From NCBI GenBank assembly GCA_014381165.1, contig JACMIM010000637.1, positions 1 through 7,770 on the forward strand: a DNA stretch of 7,770 nucleotides, given 5' to 3'. Below are positions 1 through 5,759 of this stretch, piece after piece. The translations under genes were made by a program, and so were the position numbers. The notes below the pieces were generated by a model. The model was not told where the DNA came from and ran no database searches. It saw only the letters and a list, made by a program, of their open reading frames with translations. Position 1 is the first letter of the stretch. Every line of letters begins with the position of its first letter. The stretch is from Roseiflexaceae bacterium (lineage in GTDB: Bacteria > Chloroflexota > Chloroflexia > Chloroflexales > Roseiflexaceae).

Positions 1-30
1 TGTGGGTGGAATTCAAACTCGTGCGGAGCG

Positions 31-170
31 CTTGCTGCTTGGCGTGCTAGAAGCCCGCTGTTAGCAACAGGAAACACGCTGAAGCGCGTTGGAGTCACGC
101 GAACGCGCTTGAGCGTGTTTTGGCTCCTAACAGTGGGCTTCTAGCCCACGAGAACATGCGCCAGCGCAAG
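31..170. repeat. Large imperfect palindrome upstream of mnmE
   Basis: A near-symmetrical inverted repeat. The outer core arm CTAGAAGCCCGCTGTTAG (47-64) pairs with CTAACAGTGGGCTTCTAG (127-144) at 17 of 18 positions. The inner arm 71-90 pairs with 102-121 at 18 of 20, leaving an 11-base loop (91-101). Looser pairing continues outside, between 31-46 and 155-170. Smaller hairpins are nested inside: GTGGGCT-TCT-AGCCCAC (133-149) and CTGTT-AGC-AACAG (58-70). No open reading frame of a transposase is present. It resembles a non-autonomous, MITE-like or REP-like intergenic repeat, or a strong structural terminator for an upstream gene, but has no T-run after the stem. Whether it is dispersed in the genome cannot be seen here. 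Confidence 0.75.
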
Positions 171-199
171 AACATCGTCACACCCGGCCTGGTCTGGAA

Positions 200-208
200 T
201 GGTATAAT
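200..208 (+). promoter_or_regulatory. Extended -10 promoter of mnmE
   Basis: TGGTATAAT matches the extended -10 form TGn-TATAAT exactly, with the hexamer at 203-208. No convincing -35 hexamer lies 16-18 bp upstream, which extended -10 promoters can tolerate. Six bases separate the box from the mnmE ATG at 215, so the expected transcription start is the A of the start codon. Seen directly: the motif and spacing. Inferred: promoter activity and a leaderless transcript. Confidence 0.6.
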
Positions 209-214
209 TCCCGT

Positions 215-1555
215 ATGCTGTATGACGATACGATTGTGGCGGTGGCCACGCCTCCTGGCGAGGGCGGCATTGGCGTGGTGCGGTTTAGCGGGCCGCAGGC
301 GTTGCCGATCCTCCAATTAATCTTTCGGCCCAGCCGGGCTGGCTCCTGGCGCAGCTACCGGGTGCGCCACGGCCATGTTGTCGATGGTGCTGGCGTGCCG
401 CTGGATGAGGCGCTGGCGGTGTTTTTTCGTGGCCCGCGCAGCTTTACCGCCGAAGATGTGGCTGAAATCTCTTGCCACGGCGGGCCGCTGGTGCTGGCGC
501 GCACGCTGGAGCTAACACTGGCCGAGGGTGCGCGCCCCGCCGAGCCGGGCGAGTTCACCATGCGCGCTTTTATCAATGGCCGAATCGACCTAGCCCAGGC
601 CGAGGCGACGCTGGATGTGATCCAGGCGCGGACGAACGCTAATTTGCGCATGGCTCAGGCCCAACTAAACGGCTGGCTTTCTAACGAACTGGCCGCGCTG
701 CGCGAACTGCTGCTGGGGCCGCTGGCCTACGTGACTGCGCTGATCGACTTTCCCGAGGACGAGGTCGAGGCTTCCGATGTCGCGGAGCCACTTGGTGCGG
801 CACTGGCCCATGTCGAGCGGCTGCTGGCCAGCGCCGACCAGGGCATTATCTATCGCCAGGGCGCGCGGGTGGCGCTGGTAGGCCTGCCCAATGCCGGCAA
901 GTCCAGCTTGCTGAATGCGTTGTTACGCGCCGATCGCGCGATTGTGACGCCTGTTCCCGGTACCACTCGCGACACGCTGGAGGAGACGGCCAATATCCAC
1001 GGCATCCCGGTTGTACTGATCGACACTGCTGGCATCACGGAAACCGAGGATGTGGTCGAGCGGATCGGCGTGGAACGCAGCCGTAACGCGCTGGCCCAGG
1101 CCGATCTGGTGCTGCTGATTCACGATAGCACGCAGCCATTTGGCCTTGAAGAGCGTGCGATCGCGGCGCAGGCGGCCGGGCGCTCGCTGATCCTTGTGCA
1201 AAATAAGATCGATGCGCTGGCACCCTTGGCCACCAGCCAGCTCGACGGCACGCCGGTTTCGGCGCTAGACGGCCAGGGGCTGGAACGATTGCGCGAGCAG
1301 ATCGCCGCCGCGCTGCTTGGTGGCGTGTCCAGCGGCGATGGTCAGATGATCACCAACCCGCGCCACCGCGATGCGCTGCGTCAGGTGGCTGAACATCTGC
1401 GCGACGCGATCGATGGCCGAGCGCGCAACCTGCCGCCCGACCTGCTGGCGGTCGACTTGACCGGGGCGCTGGCCGCGCTTGGCGCAATCACCGGCGAGGG
1501 TGTTGGCGACGACTTGCTGGCAGCGATCTTTAGCCGCTTTTGTATTGGTAAATAG
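215..1555 (+). CDS. mnmE: tRNA uridine-5-carboxymethylaminomethyl(34) synthesis GTPase MnmE
   Basis: Complete 446-residue protein, the usual length for MnmE (TrmE). With MnmG this GTPase installs the (carboxymethyl)aminomethyl group at C5 of wobble uridine-34 in some tRNAs, using a folate one-carbon donor. Seen in the sequence: an N-terminal tetrahydrofolate-binding domain (residues 1 to about 120) with the start DTIVAVATPPGEGGIGVVR and FTAEDVAEISCHGG at 77-90; a G domain with P-loop GLPNAGKSS at 223-231, G2 GTTRD at 249-253, G3 DTAG at 270-273 and G4 NKID at 330-333; a helical domain on both sides of it; and the C-terminal CIGK at 443-446, whose Cys is the family's conserved catalytic-site cysteine. 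The ATG at 215 is fixed by the conserved N-terminus. It has no Shine-Dalgarno sequence but lies 6 nt after a TATAAT box, so the mRNA is probably leaderless. The DUF58 gene follows after 10 bp. Confidence 0.97.
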   Translation: MLYDDTIVAVATPPGEGGIGVVRFSGPQALPILQLIFRPSRAGSWRSYRVRHGHVVDGAGVPLDEALAVFFRGPRSFTAEDVAEISCHGGPLVLARTLELTLAEGARPAEPGEFTMRAFINGRIDLAQAEATLDVIQARTNANLRMAQAQLNGWLSNELAALRELLLGPLAYVTALIDFPEDEVEASDVAEPLGAALAHVERLLASADQGIIYRQGARVALVGLPNAGKSSLLNALLRADRAIVTPVPGTTRDTLEETANIHGIPVVLIDTAGITETEDVVERIGVERSRNALAQADLVLLIHDSTQPFGLEERAIAAQAAGRSLILVQNKIDALAPLATSQLDGTPVSALDGQGLERLREQIAAALLGGVSSGDGQMITNPRHRDALRQVAEHLRDAIDGRARNLPPDLLAVDLTGALAALGAITGEGVGDDLLAAIFSRFCIGK

Positions 1556-1559
1556 AAGG
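1554..1559 (+). promoter_or_regulatory. Ribosome binding site setting the DUF58 gene start
   Basis: AGAAGG begins inside the mnmE stop codon (TAG, 1553-1555) and ends 6 nt before the ATG at 1566. This makes 1566 the likely start and rules out the earlier in-frame ATG at 1479 inside mnmE. The overlap of stop codon and ribosome site suggests translational coupling of the two genes. Confidence 0.7.
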
Positions 1560-1565
1560 CACCCA

Positions 1566-2816
1566 ATGCGCGCACTCGGTATTCTGGCGCTGGCACTGTT
1601 GAGCTTTTTTGTGGCTCAAGGCACCAGTATTCGCCTGTTTATTCACCTCTTCTACCTGCTGCTGGGTTTGCTGGTTGTTTCGTTCGTGTGGGCCTGGTTC
1701 AACTTGCGCGGCGTGCGGGTGGAGCGCGAAACCTTTACACAGCGCACGCAGGTGGGCGGTCTGGCCCACGAGCGGCTTTCGGTGACAAACTTGTGGCCGT
1801 TTCCAAAGCTGTGGATCGAGCTGCGCGACCACTCTGATCTCCCGCTGCACGCCTCCGGATTTGTCTCATACCTGCCGGCTAAGGATCGGCGGCGCTGGGT
1901 TTCAAAAACACCCTGCACCATGCGTGGGAAGTTCACGCTGGGGCCGGCCACGTTGGTCAGCGGCGACCCGTTTGGTATTTTCAAGCTCCAGCGCCGTGTC
2001 GAAGGCACCAGCGAAGTGCTGGTGTACCCGCGCACCACCCCGCTGCCCGCCTTCTCGCTGCCGAGTGCCGAGCTACCGGGCGGCCAAGATGTCAAAAGCC
2101 GGGCTTACCATGTGACGCCGAATGTTTCCTCGATCCGCGACTACCAGCCTGGCGATAGCTTCAACCGTATCCACTGGAAATCCACGGCGCGCGGTGGAAA
2201 GCTCATGGTCAAGGAGTTCGAGCTTGACCCGACCGCCGAGATTTATGTTGTGCTGGACATGCAGGAGCGGGTTCACCAGCAACTTATCGGCAACAAGCGC
2301 GCGCGTGACGTAGACAATTCCGTGCGCGTGGCTGAATCGACCGAAGAGTACGGCGTGCAGGCCTCGGCTTCGATTATTCGGCACCTGCTCGACCAGAATC
2401 GTATGGTCGGCATGGTCTCCTGGGGCCAGCATCGCGAGGTTATTCCAGCCGAGCGTGAATCGCGCCAGCTGTTCAAGATGCTGGAGGCGCTGGCAGTGCT
2501 GCGGGCGCATGGCGTGCAGCCGCTGGCCGAGGTGTTGGCGGCGGAAAGCGCACGATTTGGCCGCAACTGCACGCTGGTGATCGTCACGCCGGCATTGGAC
2601 GAGCGCTGGGTGTTGAGCTTACAGCAACTGCTGTACCGGGGCGTGCGCGCCGTGGTGGTGCTGCTCGACCCGCAGTCGTTCGGCGGTTGGCGCGACACGT
2701 TGACGGTGCAGGCGCGCCTGGCCGAGCTGCGCGTGCCGACCTACGTGTTTCGCCACGGTCAGGTGATTGAGGACGCGCTGAGTCAGACGGTTTCGTATGC
2801 GGTGGGGCGACAATAG
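1566..2816 (+). CDS. Membrane-anchored DUF58 domain protein
   Basis: A 416-residue protein of the DUF58 family (COG1721), whose members have a von Willebrand A-like fold and usually pair with MoxR AAA ATPases; the biochemical role is not settled. Seen here: two N-terminal membrane segments (about 3-18 and 24-45), a middle beta-rich part ending in GDPFGIF (133-139), and the DUF58 signature SSIRDYQPGDSFNRIHW at 188-204, followed by KSTARGGKLMVKEFELD. A Rossmann-like C-terminal half has strands such as IYVVLD (226-231), TLVIVTP (336-342) and RAVVVLLD (361-368). Most of the protein should be cytoplasmic behind the hairpin anchor. The start at 1566 is supported by AGAAGG and the hydrophobic N-terminus. 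No MoxR gene adjoins it, which is unusual; mnmE is 10 bp upstream and probably shares its transcript. Family assignment is firm, function is not. Confidence 0.93.
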   Translation: MRALGILALALLSFFVAQGTSIRLFIHLFYLLLGLLVVSFVWAWFNLRGVRVERETFTQRTQVGGLAHERLSVTNLWPFPKLWIELRDHSDLPLHASGFVSYLPAKDRRRWVSKTPCTMRGKFTLGPATLVSGDPFGIFKLQRRVEGTSEVLVYPRTTPLPAFSLPSAELPGGQDVKSRAYHVTPNVSSIRDYQPGDSFNRIHWKSTARGGKLMVKEFELDPTAEIYVVLDMQERVHQQLIGNKRARDVDNSVRVAESTEEYGVQASASIIRHLLDQNRMVGMVSWGQHREVIPAERESRQLFKMLEALAVLRAHGVQPLAEVLAAESARFGRNCTLVIVTPALDERWVLSLQQLLYRGVRAVVVLLDPQSFGGWRDTLTVQARLAELRVPTYVFRHGQVIEDALSQTVSYAVGRQ

Positions 2817-2990
2817 CGCCGGGCGGCTGAAGCCGCTGGCTGGGGTGACGAAGCACGCCTGCGCGGGCTACCCGATTCATGAGATAAAGTTCATCAGCGC
2901 CGGGCTTGAGCACCGGGTCGAGAGCACGCTCGGCACAATCCCTGCTTGGATGGGTTGTACACAGAGTGCTGTGTCTCAGCCTATGTAACG
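2817..2990. repeat. Hairpin-rich spacer with dispersed-repeat character
   Basis: This non-coding spacer between the DUF58 and monooxygenase genes is a string of short palindromes: GCGGCT-GA-AGCCGC (2823-2836); AGCACGC-CTGC-GCGGGCT (2852-2869, one mismatch); a CCGG/CCGG-armed stretch near 2901-2920; CGAG/CTCG pairing near 2919-2936; and ACACAG-AGTG-CTGTGT (2959-2974, perfect). The first two follow each other like the two hairpins of one repeat unit. None is followed by a T-run, so an ordinary intrinsic terminator is not evident, though the stems could end the mnmE-DUF58 transcript. No gene is supported here. Confidence 0.55.
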
Positions 2991-3006
2991 CTAGAAACCA
3001 AAGTTA

Positions 3007-4197
3007 GTGGATTCAACTGATTGCTGCATCGTCGGCGCAGGGCCAGCTGGCATGTTGCTGGCGCTACTGCTGGCGCGCCAGGGCGTGCGTGTGACGCTGC
3101 TAGAGGCGCAGGCTAGCTTTGAACGTGATTTCCGCGGCAATACACTCAGCCCCGCCGCGTTGGAGTTGCTCGACGAGCTTGGCCTGACCGATCAGGTGCT
3201 GGCACTGCGCCACGCCAAAATTCCCCGCTTCGATGTTGCTACTGCCGAGGGCGTAGTGACCTTTGCCGATTTCACGCAGCTGCCCTCGCGCTATCCATAC
3301 ATCGTAATGGTGCCGCAGTCGGCATTTCTGCAATTGCTGAACGAGCAGCTTGCCATGCAGCGCAACGCCCACCTGATCATGCAGGCCAAAGTGCGTGAGC
3401 TGATTGTCGAGCAGGGCGTGGTGCGTGGAGTGCGCTACGCGCTTGGCGAGGAGCGCCGCGAGTTGCGTGCCCAGCTGACGATCGGTGCTGACGGCCGCTT
3501 TTCGACCGTGCGCAAGCTGGCCGGCATTGCGCTCAAGCCGAGCAACGCGCCGATCGACGTGCTGTGGTTTCGCTTGCCGCGCCGCCCCTGCGACCAGGAT
3601 GAGGCCGAGGCGCTGTTCCGCTTTGGCCATGGCGCGCTGCTAGCGCTAATGGATCATGGTGAGACCTGGCAGATCGGTTATATCGTTCAGAAGGGCGGCT
3701 ATGGGGAGCTACGTGAGCGCGGCTTTCCAGCCTTTCAGGACGCCGTGGCCGAGATACTGCCAGGCCTGGCCGAGCGGGTTCGCGCGCTCCGGGGTTGGGC
3801 CGACTGCGCACTGCTGCCGGTCGAATCCAGCCGGGCCGTGCGTTGGCACCGGCCTGGCCTGCTATTGATTGGCGACGCAGCACATGTGATGTCGCCAGTC
3901 GGAGGCGTGGGTATTACCTGCGCCTTGCAGGATGCCAGCGTTGCGGCAACCCTGCTGGCTGCGCCGCTGCTGGCTGGCGCGCTGCGTGAGGCCAACTTGC
4001 GCCAGGTGCAGCGCCGCCGCGAATGGCCCACGCGGGTTGTGCAGGCCGCGCAGCATTTCGCCCACCGCCAGGTGATCGATGGCGCACTGGCGTCCGTCGG
4101 CCCGTTCCGGATGCCAGCCTACCTACGCTTTGCATTGCGGGTGCCGCTGCTCAAGCAGGTGCCGGCGCGGTTGATCGGGCTGGGGCGGGTGCTGTGA
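3007..4197 (+). CDS. Group A flavoprotein monooxygenase (FAD-dependent, PHBH/UbiH family)
   Basis: A 396-residue FAD-dependent oxidoreductase of the p-hydroxybenzoate hydroxylase/UbiH superfamily (COG0654), which typically hydroxylates aromatic or quinone-like substrates using NAD(P)H and O2. Seen: the ADP-binding Rossmann motif GAGPAG at 10-15, ending with an acidic residue in LLEA (31-34); the DG motif TIGADGRFSTVRKLAG (158-173); and the GD motif LLIGDAAHVMSPVGGVG (286-302), which contacts the FAD ribityl chain. Substrate cannot be read from sequence. The start must be the GTG at 3007: an in-frame TAG lies at 2992-2994, and the next ATG (3052) would remove GAGPAG. No clear Shine-Dalgarno or promoter precedes it. 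Its TGA stop is also the first three bases of an 8-bp tandem array. It stands alone on the + strand, convergent with the CBS gene. A geranylgeranyl-reductase-like relative is a less likely alternative. Confidence 0.9.
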   Translation: MDSTDCCIVGAGPAGMLLALLLARQGVRVTLLEAQASFERDFRGNTLSPAALELLDELGLTDQVLALRHAKIPRFDVATAEGVVTFADFTQLPSRYPYIVMVPQSAFLQLLNEQLAMQRNAHLIMQAKVRELIVEQGVVRGVRYALGEERRELRAQLTIGADGRFSTVRKLAGIALKPSNAPIDVLWFRLPRRPCDQDEAEALFRFGHGALLALMDHGETWQIGYIVQKGGYGELRERGFPAFQDAVAEILPGLAERVRALRGWADCALLPVESSRAVRWHRPGLLLIGDAAHVMSPVGGVGITCALQDASVAATLLAAPLLAGALREANLRQVQRRREWPTRVVQAAQHFAHRQVIDGALASVGPFRMPAYLRFALRVPLLKQVPARLIGLGRVL

Positions 4198-4247
4198 CCA
4201 GATGACCAGATGACAAGATGACAAGATGACAAGATGACAAGATGACA
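4195..4247. repeat. 8-bp tandem repeat, unit TGACAAGA
   Basis: Six full units and a partial one: two copies of TGACCAGA (4195-4210), four of TGACAAGA (4211-4242), then TGACA (4243-4247). The first TGA is the stop codon of the monooxygenase gene, so the array grew from, or inserted at, the gene end. The 8-bp unit puts TGA in all three frames. It joins directly to the 7-bp array. Confidence 0.95.
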
Positions 4248-4281
4248 GCCCTCAGCCCTCAGCCCTCAGCCCTCAACCCTT
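4247..4281. repeat. 7-bp tandem repeat, unit AGCCCTC
   Basis: Four perfect copies of AGCCCTC (4247-4274) and a degenerate fifth (AACCCTT, 4275-4281). The array ends one base before the stop codon of the CBS gene on the opposite strand (TGA read from 4285 to 4283). Heptanucleotide arrays like this resemble the short tandemly repeated repetitive (STRR) sequences described in cyanobacteria; that comparison is by analogy only. Confidence 0.95.
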
Positions 4282-4282
4282 C

Positions 4283-5518
4283 TCAGTGTGCGCTTTCTTG
4301 TACCAGTGCGCGCAGAAGGGTGCGCTTGCCGACTAGTCCTTGAGTTTTGCCCTGCTCATCGACTGCGGCGAGCCAGCTGGCGTTGTGTTCGCGTAGCGTG
4401 ATGATTGCTTGGTCGTAGCCTGCATGCTGATCGAGCGCGGGCAGCGGAGCCAGCGGCAGCGAGGCCACGCGCTGCTCGCCCAGTACGGCCTGGAGTTGCT
4501 CGCGGGTAGGTTCACCGGCCAGAAGCGCCCGTAGTGGCGTGATATTCGCCAGCAGCGTCGCACGGTCGAGCACGCCAAGTGGTCGGCCATTGTCCAACAC
4601 AAAGATATGCGTGCGTGCCCCGACCAGTTGAACCAGGGCGTCGGCGGCCAGTTCGTAACCTAAGATAGTGGGCCGGGGTGCTTGCATCAGCGTGCTGAGT
4701 GGCGTTGGCGCATCGGCAGTGCGAATGCGGCCATTGTCGGCGCTTCGCACCGCTAGCGCCGCATCAAGCACGAGATCGAGCGTGAACAAACCGGCGAACT
4801 GCCCGTCGCGCTCGACAATCGGCAGCTCATCGATACCCCATTCGACCATTGTATTGGCGGCTTGCAGCACGCTTGCATCGGCGCTGAGCGCCAGTGCTTC
4901 AGATGTGATCGCACTGGTGAGCGGCGTGAGCGCGAATGGTGCCAGCAGCAGGGCGCGCTGCTCCTCGCCCTCGCTGCGCAGATCGGCCAGCGCTGGCAGC
5001 CCATAGCGGCGCAGGTCGGAATCGCGCAGCGTGCCGGCCAGCCGACCTTGGGCGTCGACCACCGGGAGCAGGTCGAAGTCGCTGCTAATCAGCTGGCGCG
5101 TGGCCTCGGAAAGCGTGCTTTCAACCGCTAGCGAGAACACCGTCCCCACGATCAGGTCGCGGACGCTGCGATCGCCAAATGGCCCGCCACTGCGCAGGAT
5201 GGCGCGGTAGACTTGCACGGCTTCCACCGTAATCAGCGTGGTCGGCAGCATGGCGTCAAGCGTCGGCAGCACGCGCGCCACACGCTCGCCTCGGTCGATC
5301 CATTCGATCACAATTGGCGCATCGCCGCTGCTGCCGGTGGCCGCGACATGCAGGCGCTGGCTCGAGCCAAAGCCGGCAATGCCGCGCAGTGCGGTAGCAC
5401 CAGTCGCACCAGCCTCACGCAGCAGCTCCAGCGTGGCAAGGTACAGCGGGCGTCCGCTGACTTCATCGCCTTCGCTGAGATAAATGCGGACGCGCTGAAC
5501 GGTGTCAGTTACTTGCAT
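4283..5518 (-). CDS. DUF190 (PII-like) protein with four CBS motifs
   Basis: A 411-residue protein with no evident catalytic domain. Residues 1 to about 103 match DUF190, a PII-like ferredoxin-fold domain: VRIYLSEGDEVSGRPLY (10-26), then LLREAGATGATALRGIAGFG (32-51). Four CBS motifs follow, at about 116-172 (FDLLPVVDAQGRLAGTLRDSDL), 203-255 (IDELPIVERDGQFAGLFTLD), 276-327 (THIFVLDNGRPLGVLDRATL) and 350-408 (SWLAAVDEQGKTQGLVGKRTL), so probably two Bateman modules. CBS pairs usually bind adenine nucleotides or S-adenosylmethionine, and PII-like domains bind small regulators, so a cytoplasmic ligand sensor is inferred. The start is the ATG at 5518, where DUF190 homology begins. Extending 38 codons upstream to 5632 would read through the promoter. 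A TATAAT box ends 7 nt before this ATG and no Shine-Dalgarno is seen. The FHA gene diverges from it. Confidence 0.92.
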   Translation of the reverse strand: MQVTDTVQRVRIYLSEGDEVSGRPLYLATLELLREAGATGATALRGIAGFGSSQRLHVAATGSSGDAPIVIEWIDRGERVARVLPTLDAMLPTTLITVEAVQVYRAILRSGGPFGDRSVRDLIVGTVFSLAVESTLSEATRQLISSDFDLLPVVDAQGRLAGTLRDSDLRRYGLPALADLRSEGEEQRALLLAPFALTPLTSAITSEALALSADASVLQAANTMVEWGIDELPIVERDGQFAGLFTLDLVLDAALAVRSADNGRIRTADAPTPLSTLMQAPRPTILGYELAADALVQLVGARTHIFVLDNGRPLGVLDRATLLANITPLRALLAGEPTREQLQAVLGEQRVASLPLAPLPALDQHAGYDQAIITLREHNASWLAAVDEQGKTQGLVGKRTLLRALVQESAH

Positions 5519-5525
5519 AGCGGGG

Positions 5526-5534
5526 ATTATAGCA
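5526..5534 (-). promoter_or_regulatory. Extended -10 promoter of the DUF190-CBS gene
   Basis: On the minus strand the sequence reads TGCTATAAT, a perfect TGn-TATAAT (hexamer at 5531-5526). Seven bases separate it from the ATG at 5518, giving a leaderless or near-leaderless transcript, as at mnmE. No clear -35 was found at standard spacing. Confidence 0.6.
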
Positions 5535-5547
5535 CGGGCCGCTATAA
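5527..5547. promoter_or_regulatory. Candidate operator: inverted repeat over the -10 box
   Basis: TTATAGC (5527-5533) and GCTATAA (5541-5547) form a perfect 7-bp inverted repeat with a 7-bp spacer. One arm overlaps the -10 hexamer of the DUF190-CBS promoter, the place where a dimeric repressor would block RNA polymerase. GCTATA recurs at 5591-5596 within the opposite promoter, but that may only reflect the shared -10 sequence. No regulator gene is nearby. Confidence 0.35.
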
Positions 5548-5569
5548 CAATTCTGTCACGGAAGATCAC

Positions 5570-5598
5570 TTGACGACGGTACTTTGGTATGCTATAGA
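5570..5598 (+). promoter_or_regulatory. Sigma-70-type promoter facing the FHA gene
   Basis: TTGACG (5570-5575) and TATAGA (5593-5598) are spaced by exactly 17 bp, with TGC before the -10 as an extended element. Each hexamer is one or two bases from consensus. The expected start near 5605 gives a leader of about 155 nt to the ATG at 5760, containing the cloverleaf-like repeat. It lies about 50 bp from the opposing DUF190-CBS promoter. Confidence 0.65.
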
Positions 5599-5661
5599 TC
5601 AGGGCTAACACCAACTGGCAAATTGAGAACAAGAACTGATAGCAAGGTGCAGAAGTCCTGA

Positions 5662-5743
5662 CCCCTCACCCCTTGCCCTTCTCCCACCGGGGAGAAGGGA
5701 ATTCAGCTCCCTCTCCCCAGTGGGAGAGGGCGGGGGTGAGGGG
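5662..5743. repeat. Cloverleaf-like palindromic repeat, copy 1
   Basis: Three perfect stems nested as a three-way junction. The outer stem is CCCCTCACCCC (5662-5672) with GGGGTGAGGGG (5733-5743), 11 bp. Inner hairpin one is CCCTTCTCCC (5676-5685) with GGGAGAAGGG (5690-5699). Inner hairpin two is CCCTCTCCC (5709-5717) with GGGAGAGGG (5722-5730). Pyrimidine and purine runs alternate by strand. It has no coding capacity and looks like a mobile or dispersed non-autonomous repeat. In its present place it would fold in the leader of the FHA mRNA and end 6 nt before the ribosome site. Confidence 0.85.
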
Positions 5744-5748
5744 CTGGT

Positions 5749-5754
5749 GAGGAG
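5749..5754 (+). promoter_or_regulatory. Ribosome binding site of the FHA gene
   Basis: GAGGAG lies 5 nt before the ATG at 5760 and is the best Shine-Dalgarno sequence in the window. It supports 5760 rather than the second in-frame ATG at 5766. It sits just outside the closing arm of the palindromic repeat, so stem stability could influence its exposure. Confidence 0.75.
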
Positions 5755-5759
5755 TTATT

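Noticed and set aside
2..64. Possible 3' end of an upstream gene: one frame is open to a TAG at 62-64, another (residues WVEFKLVRSACCLAC) to a TAG at 48-50.
   Set aside because: Two frames compete, both tails run into the palindrome, neither resembles a family I recognise, and the segments are too short to judge coding potential.
1479..1565. Upstream in-frame ATG that would extend the DUF58 protein by 29 residues.
   Set aside because: It lies inside mnmE, has no ribosome site, and would place a non-hydrophobic stretch before the membrane anchor. ATG 1566 has AGAAGG at 6 nt.
2955..2987. TTGTAC ... TATGTA as a promoter for the monooxygenase.
   Set aside because: Spacing is 21 bp and the -10 matches only three consensus positions.
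3100..3630. Long antisense open frame opposite the flavin monooxygenase.
   Set aside because: Typical GC-rich antisense shadow, with no ribosome site or recognisable motif.
4195..4281. Tandem repeats considered as a CRISPR array.
   Set aside because: Units of 7-8 bp are contiguous with no spacers and no cas genes, so they are microsatellites.
5213..5608. 131-codon open frame on the + strand across the DUF190 coding region and divergent promoters.
   Set aside because: It overlaps a well-supported domain antisense, spans the promoters, and has low-complexity composition.
5519..5632. 38-codon N-terminal extension of the DUF190-CBS protein.
   Set aside because: It would read through a perfect extended -10 box and the opposing promoter, and DUF190 homology starts at the ATG at 5518.
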